From Vitis vinifera (Eukaryota; Streptophyta; Magnoliopsida; Vitales; Vitaceae), in assembly GCF_030704535.1 (NCBI RefSeq), contig NC_081819.1, positions 17,828,001 through 17,892,000 of the forward strand: 64,000 nt of DNA, read 5' to 3'. The stretch's first letter is position 1, and every line of letters starts with the position of its first letter. This document shows positions 11,631-22,535 of the stretch, one piece after another. Both the position numbers and the translations under genes were made by a program. The notes under the pieces are model-generated. The model was not told the origin of the DNA. It saw only the letters and a list, made by a program, of their open reading frames with translations, and made no database searches.

Positions 11631-12238
11631 GGTGTAAATAAAGTTGGTTCGGTCAATTTTTTGGTAAAAAAAAAAATTAACATAATTGATATAATTGGTT
11701 TTATATTTGATAAAAACTAAACCAACTAGATTTTGAGTGAAAAACCGAATCAAATCAAACTTTTTGAGGTCGATTTGGTTCAGTTTTGACCAAACTTAAT
11801 GGTCTTTTTTTAGTACTAAACCTAGTCATAAATTTGTTTGTTTTGAATGCAAAACTCATTAATTTGAGTTTATATTAGGCCCTATGTCTAATTTGTTTTT
11901 AAAAATTAATTGAAACCAACCTGGATTTAATATAAAAAAAATATTAAATACAATTAGAAATAGTTTGACCATAATATAAAAACAATGAATTACTTTAATA
12001 AAACATAATATAAAAAAATTTATCAAATATTTAACAATTATGTATAAGTTTTAGAATATTGGTTTGTTCCAATTTTTATCTGTAAAGAGACAAAAAAAAT
12101 CAAAAACCAAACCAACAGGTTGGTTTCAAAATTCTTAAACTGAACCAACATTTTTATTATTGAAAATTAAACTAATATAATCGGTTTTTGTTGGTTTTGA
12201 CCGGTTTGTTAATTTTTTCAATTTTGCTTACACCCTTA
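11631..12238. mobile_element. hAT-like MITE with an 8-bp target duplication
   Basis: It starts GGTGTAAATAAAGTTGG and ends TTTTGCTTACACCCTTA, with inverted ends. It is flanked by a perfect ATATGTAG duplication (11623-11630 and 12239-12246). It is non-coding. Its counterpart in copy B (about 26898-27508) shows that it was present before the tandem duplication. Confidence 0.75.
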
Positions 12239-13307
12239 ATATGTAGTTAAACGTAATTCATTATATATTAGTTTTTATGGAGAATCGGTCAATATTTGGA
12301 TATAAACCAAATAATTATTTTGCTTTTTCACTTTCTTCAATCTTTAACTTCGAGTAAAAATTTGTATATCCCTATTACTTATTTACCTTTTTTAACATTT
12401 TGGATATTATGTTGATCCTAGTAGATCAAATTAGATTAAAAATGTTATTCCCCATTTAAATTGGATTATTAATTCTTAATCCTTATATTATAATTTTTAA
12501 TCGCATCCATTCACCCATTCTACCTCGGTTTTCAAGAACTACTTAAAAGAATACGAATTAGATTAAAACATAAAAGATTTAATCGGAGTTACTAAAACTA
12601 AAAGTTGAACTTTCCAAAACAATTTTTTTATTCCTACATTTCTTATTCTTATTTCTATTTTTAAATAAGTAATTTAACACTCATAATAAAAAAAAAAAAG
12701 AAAAAAAAAACACATTGGATTTTCATTCACATCACATCCTTTGAAAGAGAAAGGCATTGACTTAAAAGAGGGAGGTGGTAGTCATGAAGCAGCCAAGAAC
12801 AAGCAAAGGAACCAAGTTGTGATATTTAAAAATTAATACCATTAAAGAAAAAACAAATTGTTATCAGTTATCACCTAAATGCTCTCATCATACTTGTCTT
12901 GGATTTGGTGTCATACGCTCTGAATGATCAAAATCATTCGTACTTATCTCTAACTTTATAGTTTATACTTTATACTCAATGTTTTCAAACTTGAAAGCCA
13001 CAACTTAGTCCTTTCTTTCATTAACCAAGTCGTCCAACAACTTGATTGTTTTTAAGGTACAGGGTGGTACAAGGTACGGCCGCCCACTATGAACATCACC
13101 ATATTATATCATATAATATATCATATTCTAATCTAATAGAGACAAAGGAAAATATTAATTAATTTTTGTCTTGATTGTTTTTAAAAAAAATAAAAAATAA
13201 AAATTCCAAGATTGAAAAGGAAAGGGTACCATAAAGAAGTAAAATATAAATGGTGATTCATAATTACTTTATTTTATTATTTCCTATCATTTTCAAGATG
13301 AGGTTGT

Positions 13308-13655
13308 TGGAAAATTGTTTTTAAAAATAAATAAATAGATTTTAAACTAAAAAAATATGTTCGTATTTTTTTTTTGTGTGTAGAAAACACTTTTTTGAGA
13401 ACCTACTATTTTTTTATAACATATTTTAAATTATCTTCATGTTTTAAAAAATAATTATATAAACATAAAATAATTGAAAATACAATCTTATAAATAAAAA
13501 CTATTTTTAAAAAAATATTTGGATGCATAAAAGACATTTTAAGTTTTCAAATAAATTTTTTACTTTAAAACATTATGGCATTATTTTTAAAAATTATTTT
13601 CAAAAACTATTTTTATGAATTATTTTCGAAAACATTTTCAAACAAATTCTAAAAT
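13308..13655. mobile_element. AT-rich MITE-like element
   Basis: The ends TTGGAAAATTGTTTTTAAAA and, inverted, TTTGAAAATGTTTTCGAAAA are similar; the interior is non-coding. The copy-B counterpart is at about 28681-29000. A related unlinked copy lies at 59938-60290. Boundaries are approximate. Confidence 0.45.
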
Positions 13656-14480
13656 TCACCTATCCAGTATTTATCTTGAAAGCATTATACGTGATTTTTT
13701 AATATTATAAGTGATTTTTTAGATTTTTAAAAATGTTTCCTAAATTTTATGGAATACATAATATTTTTTCAAAAATTTCAAATTGACTCTAAATAGGAAT
13801 TTAAAAATAGCTAAACACCCATGGTCTAAACAACAAAAAATTGGAGCAAATTGGAGTGTAAATTGAAGGAGAGTGAACAGCCCATTTGCAGCTCAAGTGG
13901 CCTACAGTCTCCTCCTTCATATTTACATGATGGTCTCCTCACACTGAGACAGAGAGTTGTTACTTAGTTTTCAAGTTTGATTTATTTACTGCAACATGTA
14001 TACACGTACATCTAGGGTTTTAGAATAATTAATTTATAAAAAATACTAAAAACATAAATAAAGAAACATATTTTAAATTTTTTACTATCATTTTAAAAAT
14101 ATGAAAAATATTTTTTTTAAATATTATATATTTACTACAATCAACCTTGAGCTACCCTAAACCCTAGGTTCCCAACCCACCTCACCTATTTCATAGTTGA
14201 CCCAAGAAGGGAGGATCACTGAATGCAAGTGGCACCAGGCTCTAAAATTTACTGGAAAATTCTCAATTTGACCATTTTTAATATGGGAAAATTGTGGATT
14301 GATGCATGGATAAACTTTATATTAGTACTCAATTTTGTTACTTTAATGATTTTGCACCAATTGATGTGGATGTTGTGTACCCCCTATTATGCAACTTGCC
14401 ACTTATATAAAGTATAATCAAACAATGTGACATAATCACATTTTAATTTACAAGATTAAGGGGGTGGACAAAAATCACAC

Positions 14481-14616
14481 TTGAAAGCCACAACTTAGTC
14501 CTTTCTTTCATTAACCAAGTCGTCCAACAACTCGATTGTTTTTAAGGTATAAGGTGGTACAAGGTACGGCCGCCCACTATGAACATCACCATATAATATC
14601 ATATAATATATCATAT
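14481..14616 (+). repeat. Filler fragment at the tandem-duplication junction
   Basis: These 136 bp repeat 12991-13126 of copy A (and about 28361-28496 of copy B), including the GGTACGGCCGCCCACTATG block. They sit exactly between the end of copy A and the start of copy B. This looks like templated filler DNA added when the duplication formed. Confidence 0.85.
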
Positions 14617-16153
14617 GATATATTATAATTAGGAAGTAGACTTAATGCACGACCAAGTTGGCTACTTAAACGCCGTCGTTTCTTGTCATGGATTTCTACG
14701 ACTGTTTTTGGCTTCTTAAAACGACGTCGTTGCACCGCCTGATCCAATGGTCCATTCGCCATCTGGTAAAACGACGTCGTACAGGTTCTTTGATTGATGA
14801 TACAAGGTTGTTTTATACGTTGCATCTTATAATTCTATCGAGCACAAGTCAAACTACTTGTTTGGTTGTCAAGAAAATCCAAATAGAAAACATAATAAAG
14901 ACGAATCATCTCAGTTGTAGATGAAATTTCCTCTCTTTCAAAAAATACCACTTCCTTTCATACTTCAACGTTTTCCTCATCCATGGAAAAGCATAGGCAC
15001 AATGAAATAAATATTTTATATTATATTTTAATTAAAATCTTTTTTCAAATCGGATTTGTTTGGCCATTGCTCCAATCCGCCCATGTTCTGCTTATACATA
15101 CAATTAAATAAAATATATGTAAATTTATCTTTATTTTTAAGAAAATACTAGAATATCAAATCGATATGTATTAAGGTCGTAGCCTTAACTATTAAAAATA
15201 TACAATGAAATTTAGGTTGTTTAATAATAATACAAATAATAAGATCAAAGTATAAGAAAATTATATTAAAGTACAAAGCAATCAAATGAGCTCGGGTAGA
15301 AAAGAAATCTAATTACTCATTCCATATATTATAGTTGGTTATTTAAGGGAGTATTTGATAAAACTTAATATTTATTATTTAACAACTTAAGTTAACTTTA
15401 TGATATATTATAATTTAATTATTAACTTAAAATTTATTACTTAATTATTACTTTAAGTATCGATAATGTTTGATAAAATTAACTTAAAATATATTTTAAA
15501 CCATCAAATTAATATATTTATCATCATAAATTATAATTAGGGTAAAAAGGAGGTTGAGCAACACTAAAGATAGTGGAGTAGAAAAGAAGATCGTGAAGGT
15601 AATTGAGACAAATGAATGTAAAAAGATAAAATGAAGATGGAGGTGCTGTTTGTTTTTTGGGTGAATAGAAAAAGTCAAAATATCTTGTTTTTTATATTCA
15701 GGTAAAAGTAACTTGTTGACATCATCCAACATAATTAATTTGAACTTGTTATCAATAGATTCAATTTAGTTATGTTGGATGATGTGAATAGATTGCTTTT
15801 AAATGAATAAAAAAAGTTAAATATTTTAACTTTTTTTATTCAATAAAAAAACAAATAACATTGTAGACTTTAAAATAAATTAATTATTTTAACTTATTAC
15901 TTAAAATTATTTTTAACTTTAAGTCATACCATTAAATTATTTTATAAAATATAATTAAATTATTAAATCATTTTTAAATTATTAAATCAATTTATCAAAC
16001 ATCGAGTAACAAGCAAAAGTTTGTTGGTCGGGTTGAGTAGGACATTCAAGTATATCCAATCAAGCCTATTAAAAATATTCACAAATTTTTGTCTTATCAA
16101 TGAAACGAATTTGACTGGATTTCTCCACTAATAAAAAACAAATTGGTCAGAAT

Positions 16154-16858
16154 TGTAGGGACCCCTCCCCACATGTGGCACACATATCCTGATGACACGT
16201 GGCACGCATTCTCATCTGGGTTAACCTCATCCGGATTTCCCCAAGAGTACACGTGGCGTGCTTCTCCTATCCGGACTACCTTAAGGAGAGGCACACAACA
16301 CTCATAAAGCATAACATCCGGACGACTTCCACAAATGCATCCAGACGACCAACATAGGCCATCCAGATACATTTGTCCAGATCATTGACTGAAGTAAGCA
16401 GGTCTTGCACGTTATCACAACAACCTGCCATGACCCACATTCCGCCACCTGCAGAGTGAAAGGACAAGATGAAGTGACAACAAGTCACTTCCCACGATCA
16501 CCTACCACGATCTCTATTAGCCGCCCGTAGGGTGATGATGGCCCTGACACCACCTAGTGTCATCATAACAACACAAAACATCTCCCCACCATTAAAGAGG
16601 GGAACAAAACTTCTGATACTATATATACAAACCTTCACACAAAGAGGAAGATAAGCTTGCTATACCTAGTAAAAGGTTAACTGATTTATCTCCATCTCTC
16701 TAACCATGGCTAACAAAACCATCGGAGGGTGCGTCCGGACACCCCGTCCGGACGCCTTTTGTAGGTATCACGATTGAATCAAGAATCTATATTGGTTGAG
16801 ATCGTGCGTCCATCCATTGGGCACCTACATGGATCACCAGGGACGCGAGGCCTCAACA
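16154..16858 (+). repeat. 5' LTR of the Tat element (705 bp)
   Basis: It aligns end to end with 25601-26303. It carries a TATA box (CTATATATAC near 16618-16628), so the R region should start near 16650. It has a 15-bp segment near 16220 that the 3' LTR lacks. Many CG or CHG sites differ from the 3' LTR by C/T or G/A changes. Confidence 0.93.
16618..16628 (+). promoter_or_regulatory. TATA box of the 5' LTR promoter
   Basis: The sequence ACTATATATAC lies about 230 bp before the LTR end and is conserved in the 3' LTR (near 26062). It is the expected pol II promoter for the genomic transcript. Confidence 0.6.
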
Positions 16859-16878
16859 TTAGCGCCGTCTGTGGGAAA
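16859..16878 (+). other. Primer-binding site of the Tat element
   Basis: Immediately after the 5' LTR comes TTAGCGCCGTCTGTGGGA, the GCGCCGTCTGTGGGA type seen in many plant gypsy elements. I do not assign the primer tRNA. Confidence 0.65.
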
Positions 16879-16906
16879 ATTTTCACTGATTCAGTCACTA
16901 CCAAAG

Positions 16907-18211
16907 ATGGCCACACCTTCCCGAAGCCGTTCATCTGGTAAGGGAGAGGAGGATAATTCTGAATGGCGTCAAGCCATCGAAAGAAGACAGTTGGCAAGCG
17001 AACGACAACTGAAAGCTCTCTTCCAGGAGACAGAAAGATTAAGAGAAGAAAACGCGGTACTAAGCATCCAGGCTTCAACATCGGGGTCTCCCTGTCGCCA
17101 GCGGTCGAGAGGCTAAGTAGCAAATTCAAGGCCGGAACCAGAGTCAATATATCCTGGGACAGCGGGAGCTATCCTAGAGGCATACAACGTGAGGCCGCAT
17201 GAGCCACACACGCCCATGCCTCGAGCTCCCCGTGAGGAAAGCTCGGACTCCACTCATTTTTCAACAAAAAGACAACGCAATAGAAAATCCCAGTTGTCAA
17301 ATTCAATGCGCGCAAGACTAGACCCACAAGAGCCTGGGAGACCAAGGCCACCAGCAGCCACAACCTGGGCAGCATGCCCTGACCCTGTGGTCACCCCCAT
17401 GGTGCAGAACGTGCTCCCGCACCGTGACCCTATGGTCACCCCCATGGTGCGGAACGTTCATTTGCACCCAGCGGTACAACAAGATGGGAGAAACCTCCCA
17501 AACGAGCCACCCATTGGCTCCATCAGCAAAAGGCTGGATGACATGCTCTCCACGCCCTTCTGCTCTCATATCATTCATTACGAGCCCCCAAGGGGATTCC
17601 TCGTACCAAAATTTTCCACATACGATGAGTCCAGCGATCCCTTCGATCATATTATGCATTATCGACAGCTCATGACACTCGATATTGGCAACGATGTGCT
17701 GCTGTGCAAAGTATTCCCCGCCAGTCTACAAGGGTAGACCCTTTCATGGTTTCACCGCCTACCTCCCAATTCTGTTGACAATTTCAGGGACCTGTCCGAA
17801 GCTTTCGTGGGACAATACTTGTGCTCCGCTCGACACAAGCAGAACATCAGCACTCTGCAGAACATAAAAATGCAGGATAACGAATCCTTAAGGGAGTTCG
17901 TGAAGCGATTTGGTCAAGCCGTGCCTCAAGTAGAGGCATGCAGTATGGATGCTGTCCTACAGATCTTCAAACGAAGCATCTGTCCAGGTACACCATTTTT
18001 CGAATCACTAGCTAAAAAGCCTTCTACAACGATGACTGACTTGTTCAGACGTGCAAACAAATACTCAATGCTCGAAGATGACGTACGAGCAACCACCCAG
18101 CAAGTCCTAGTTGCTGGGCAAGCATCTAGGAGTGGCACGGAAAGAAGTGCCAAACCTCCGGGCCACCCCTCACGCCTCTTTCCATATCATATGAAAAACT
18201 TCTTCCTATGA
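16907..18211 (+). pseudogene. Tat element gag (broken)
   Basis: One frame runs from ATG 16907 with internal stops at 17114 (TAA) and 17735 (TAG) and no frameshift until the end, where the frame changes between about 18130 and 18208 as pol is entered. The N-terminal part is charged (RRQLASERQLKALFQETER, coiled-coil-like). The retrotransposon gag (capsid) domain lies at about 17540-18110, with SWFHRLPPNSV and FVGQYLCSARH as recognisable blocks. It would form the particle that packages element RNA. It is no longer translatable as one protein. Confidence 0.85.
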
Positions 18212-20652
18212 TCCAAGGTTTGTCCGACTTCAGATGGCCTAGACCCCTCGAAGCGGACCCATCCAGAAGAGATCATAGCAAAAAATGTGTTTTCCACAAA
18301 GAGCATGACCACACAACGGAAGAATGCAGATGCCTTCATTTTTTGGTCGAAAGACTCATCAAGGTAGGGCATTTAAAACAATACCTCCACTCAGATGCCG
18401 AAAGTAGAAACACTTCCCAAAACCACAACTCTGGAGCCCCTAGAGCCCCAATCGCCCCCAAAGCCGTCATAAACTATATTAACGAAGGCCCATCTGACGA
18501 AGAGTATGCCTCTAAACGAAAGAGGCAAAAGTTGTTGCGGGCTGCATCAGTACGCGAACGCATCAATTCCATCCGGTCTGGACTAACTGGAGGGGGCCCT
18601 CGCCCCATAGATGGGACAATCATTTTCCCACCAGTAGATCCCACCTGGACATTACAGCCACATCGCGGCGCACTCATCCTGTCCCTAGAAATAGGAGACT
18701 TCGATGTGAGACGCATCCTGGTTGACCCAGGTAGCTCGGTCGATCTTGTGCAAGCATCGGTCGTTGGCCGCATGGGACACAGCCTCACAAGCCTCGAAAA
18801 TCCAAGACGAATCTTGCCCGGATTCAATGGGTCTTCGACTACTTCATTGGGAGACATTGTACTGCCGGTCCAAGCTGGCCCAGTCACTCTCAACGTACAA
18901 TTTTCGGTGGTACAAGATTTATCATCCTTCAATGTCATCTTGGGGCGCACATGGCTACACTACATGAAAGCCATTCCCTCTACATATCATCAAATGGTAA
19001 GTTTCCTTACCAAAGATGGGCAAATTGATCTATATGGCAGCCAGTTAGCCGCTCGCCAATGCTACCAGATAACACGAGAAACAGGGACCAGCCAGGAGGA
19101 TGCATCCCTCCCTGAGTCCAGTAATCCGCATGACCAATAGCAATTATTGGGTCCGGTGGACAAAGATCCCCCGGCAGCAGATCCCTTGCGAACGATCCAA
19201 ATTTCGGAAGAAGGAACTCACCTTACGAATATCAGTTCCCTCCTCGCACTAGAAGGAACCCAGAAAATGCAAAGCGCTCTCAGACAAAACTATGACATCT
19301 TCGTATGGACACATTCTGATATGAAGGGAATTGATCCCTCAATTACCTCCCATAAACTTAACGTCTTGCCAACAGCCAGACCCATCCAGCAAAAGGTTAG
19401 ACGTTTCCATCCGGACAGACAAAAAATCATCCGGATTGAGATTGATAAATTACTAGAAGCTGGATTCATCAGAGAAGTAGATTATCTGGATTGGTTGGCA
19501 AACGTGGTGGTGGTACCCAAAAAAGAAGGAAAATGGCAGGTGTGCGTCGATTACACCAACCTCAATAATGCATGTCCAAAAGACAATTTCCATTTGCCAC
19601 GAATAGATCAAATCGTGGATTCTACTGCTGGGCAAAAGATGCTCTCTTTCTTGGATGCCTTCTCCGGATATCATCAGATCCCCATGTCCCCGGTTGACGA
19701 GGAAAAAACCGCATTCATAACGCCACACGACATTTATTGCTACAAAGTCATGTCATTCGGGCTCAAAAACGCTGGCGCCACTTATCAAAGACTGATGACA
19801 AAAATCTTCAAACCTCTGATAGGCCACACGGTAGAGGTATATATTGATGATATTGTGGTCAAGAGCAAAACTCGAGAGGAGCATGTCCTCCATTTACAAG
19901 AAGTCTTCCGACTCTTAAGGCGATATGGCATGAAGCTGAATCCTTCTAAATGCGCCTTTGGTATAAGCGCTGCCAAATTCTTGGGGTTTATGGTCAGCCA
20001 AAGGGGCATAGAAGTCAGCCCGGATCAAGTCAAGGCAGTCATAGAAACACTACCACCCAGGAACAAGAAGGAGTTGCAACGCCTCACAGGCAAGCTCGTC
20101 GCCCTAGGGCGTTTTATAGCCCGCTTCACTGACGAATTGCGACCCTTCTTCTTGGAAATATGAAAAGCTGGAACAAACGGATGGACAGACAACTCTCAGA
20201 ACGCTTTTGAAAATATTAAACACTGTCTTATGCAGCAGCCCAACCTGAGCAGCCCCATCCCAAAAGAAAAATTATACATGTATCTGGCTGTGTCGGAGTA
20301 GGCAATCAGCGCTGTGCTATTCCGCTGCCCCTCACTCAAGGAGCAGAAACATATCTACTACATCAGCAGAGCGTTGGCCGACGTAGAAACCAGGTATTCA
20401 AAAGTGGAGCTAACAGCTTTAGCCCTTCGAAGCGCTGCCCAGAAGCTCCGCTCCTATTTCCAAGCCTACCCGGTGGTCGTGCTAACTGACCAACCCCTCC
20501 GTAGCATCCTGCACAAACCAGACTTAACCGGAAGAATGCTACAATGGGTCATTGAATTGAGCGAGTTTGGAATCGAATTCCAACTCAAATTGTTTATGAA
20601 AGGCCAAGTAATGGCTGACTTCGTGCTGGAATATTCCCGAAAGCCTAGCTAA
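18130..20652 (+). pseudogene. Tat element pol, N-terminal half: zinc-binding region, protease, reverse transcriptase, RNase H
   Basis: A Cys/His cluster (CVFHKEHDHTTEEC) is near 18286. The aspartic protease follows with ILVDPGSSVDL near 18716. RT covers about 19420-20030, with the catalytic YIDDIVV box near 19841, and RT-linked RNase H spans about 20200-20600. The frame is unbroken by indels but carries stops at 19138 (TAG), 20161 (TGA), 20299 (TAG) and 20650 (TAA). This half would mature the polyprotein and copy RNA into DNA. The same frame continues into the next entry. Confidence 0.9.
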
Positions 20653-22404
20653 CGCCAGGAATCAAGCGAAAAATAGTGGTGGACGTTACGAGTTGATGGA
20701 GCCTCATGGTCATCCGGGTCCGGAGTCGGGCTTCTGCTACAGTCCCCAATCGGAGAACATCTGGAGCAAGCCATCCGGCTGGGGTTCCCCGCCTTAAACA
20801 ATGAAGCGGAATATGAAGCCATCCTATCCGGATTAGATCTCGCCCTGGCTCTATCCGTCTCTAAGCTCCGGGTCTATAGCGATTCTCAACTTGTGGTCAG
20901 ACACGTCCAGAAGGAATATGAAGTTAAAGATGAGCGCATGACGCGATACCTAGCTAAGGTGAGAGATACCTTACAACGATTCAACGAGTGGACAATCGAA
21001 AAAATCAGACGAACAGAAAATGGACGCGCAGACGCCTTAGTCGGCATAGCTGCCTCCCTCCCCATCAAAGAAACCATATTTTTGCCTATACATGTGCAAA
21101 CCAACTCTTCCGTCACAGAAACCTCCACTTGCAACGCCATTGAAGCAAGCCAACCAGACGGCCAAGAATGGACAAACAACATTATACAATACCTCCGGAT
21201 AGGCACTTTGCCCGAAGATCCCAAGCAAGCACACAAGATCCAGGTGCAAGCCGCCCGTTTCACTTTGATTGGGGGGCACCTATACAAACGCTCTTTCATA
21301 TGCCCCTACCTTCAGTACCTAAGTCATTCAGAGGCCCCGTATGTATTAGCAGAATTGCACGAGGGAGTATGTGGCAATCATTCTGGAGGACGCTCTCTAG
21401 CACATAGGGCCCATTCGCAAGGATATTATTGGCCCACAATGAAGAAGAATGCAGCAGCCTACGTCAAAAAATGTGACAAATGTCAAAGGTATGCCCCCAT
21501 TCCACATATGCCGTCGGAGACATTGAAACCAATTTCAGGCCCCTGGCCCTTCGCATAGTGGGGCATGGACATAGTAGGACCTCTCCCAGCCGCACCCGCC
21601 CAAAAGAAATTTCTGCTCGTCGCTACGGATTACTTCAGTAAATGGGTAGAAGCTGAAGCATATGCAAGCATCAAAGACAAAGATGTCACCAAATTCGTGT
21701 GGAAAAACATCATCTGCCGCTTTGGAATCCCTCAAACCATTATAGTCGACAACGGTCCACAATTTGATAGCATCGCATTCCGGAATTTCTGTTCGGAACT
21801 AAACATCCGGAATTCATACTCCACACTGCATTATCCCCAAAGTAACGGGTAAGCAAAAGTCACAAACAAAACGCTAATCACTGCCTTGAAGAAAATAATT
21901 GAGCAAGCCAAAGGAAAGTGGGTGGAAGAGTTACCCGACGTCCTGTGGGCCTATGGAACCACACCCGGGCTACCAACAAGAAACACTCCCTTCGCCCTCG
22001 CATACGGTATGGACGCAGTCATTCCTACCAAAATAGGGATGCCCACTATCCGGACTGAAGCAGCACATCAGGATGACGCGAACACGGAGTTAGGAAGAAA
22101 CTTAGACTGGGCAAATGAAATAAGGAAAAGCGCAGCCATCCGGATGGCAGACTATCAGCAAAGGGCATCCGCGCATTATAATCGCAAAGTAAGGCCCAGA
22201 AGCTTCAAAAATGGTACGCTGATCCTTAGAAAAGTATTTGAAAATACTACCGAAACAGGAGCAGGGAAATTTCAAGCCAACTAGGAAGGACCCTATATAG
22301 TATCTAAGTCAAGTGAAAGTGGAGCTTATCACCTACAAAAGCTAGACGGAACTCCATTACTCAGACCGTGGAATGTGTCTAATTTAAAGCAGTATTATCA
22401 ATAA
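20653..22404 (+). pseudogene. Tat element pol, C-terminal half: second RNase H and integrase
   Basis: A second, archaeal-type RNase H lies at about 20686-21060 (VDGASWSSGSGVG, NNEAEYEAILSGL, YSDSQLV). Integrase follows, with an HHCC zinc-binding module (about 21357-21490) and the core with WGMDIVGPLP and IVDNGPQF. Stops occur at 20674, 21556, 21850 and 22282, all in the original frame. Just after the 21850 stop, where the catalytic Glu of the D,D-35-E triad is expected, the codon is AAA (Lys). The frame ends with TAA at 22402-22404. Confidence 0.88.
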
Positions 22405-22535
22405 AAGAAAGAAGACAAGCACAAATGAGAATAAAGAATGTTTTATTAATATTTGTCAAGGTATATACAAAGAGGTCTTCAGACTACAAAAATACAGAAA
22501 GAAGATAGCAGCAAAGATTACAAAAAGAAAAGCTA

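Larger units (their letters stand above)
9467..14480 (+). repeat. Tandem duplication, copy A (about 5.0 kb, no LTR element)
   Basis: This segment aligns along its length with 14625-29804 once the 10.15-kb retrotransposon there is removed. Landmarks: 9467 aligns with 14625, the insertion point near 11026 with 16153/26304, and 14477 with 29804. By eye the copies differ at roughly one base in 18, mostly transitions, with small indels. Copy A keeps an unbroken GGTCAGAATCAAATATT where copy B holds the retrotransposon. It contains no gene; open frames on either strand are short and not conserved between copies. It is AT-rich with several MITEs, listed separately. Confidence 0.92.

Noticed and set aside
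14223..14417. 64-codon open frame repeated at 29552-29746
   Set aside because: The similarity comes from the tandem duplication itself. The peptide has no recognisable feature and both copies sit in MITE-rich non-coding DNA.
16276..16488. Antisense open frames inside the LTRs (also 25541-25920)
   Set aside because: They lie within LTR regulatory sequence, differ between the two LTRs and match no known product.
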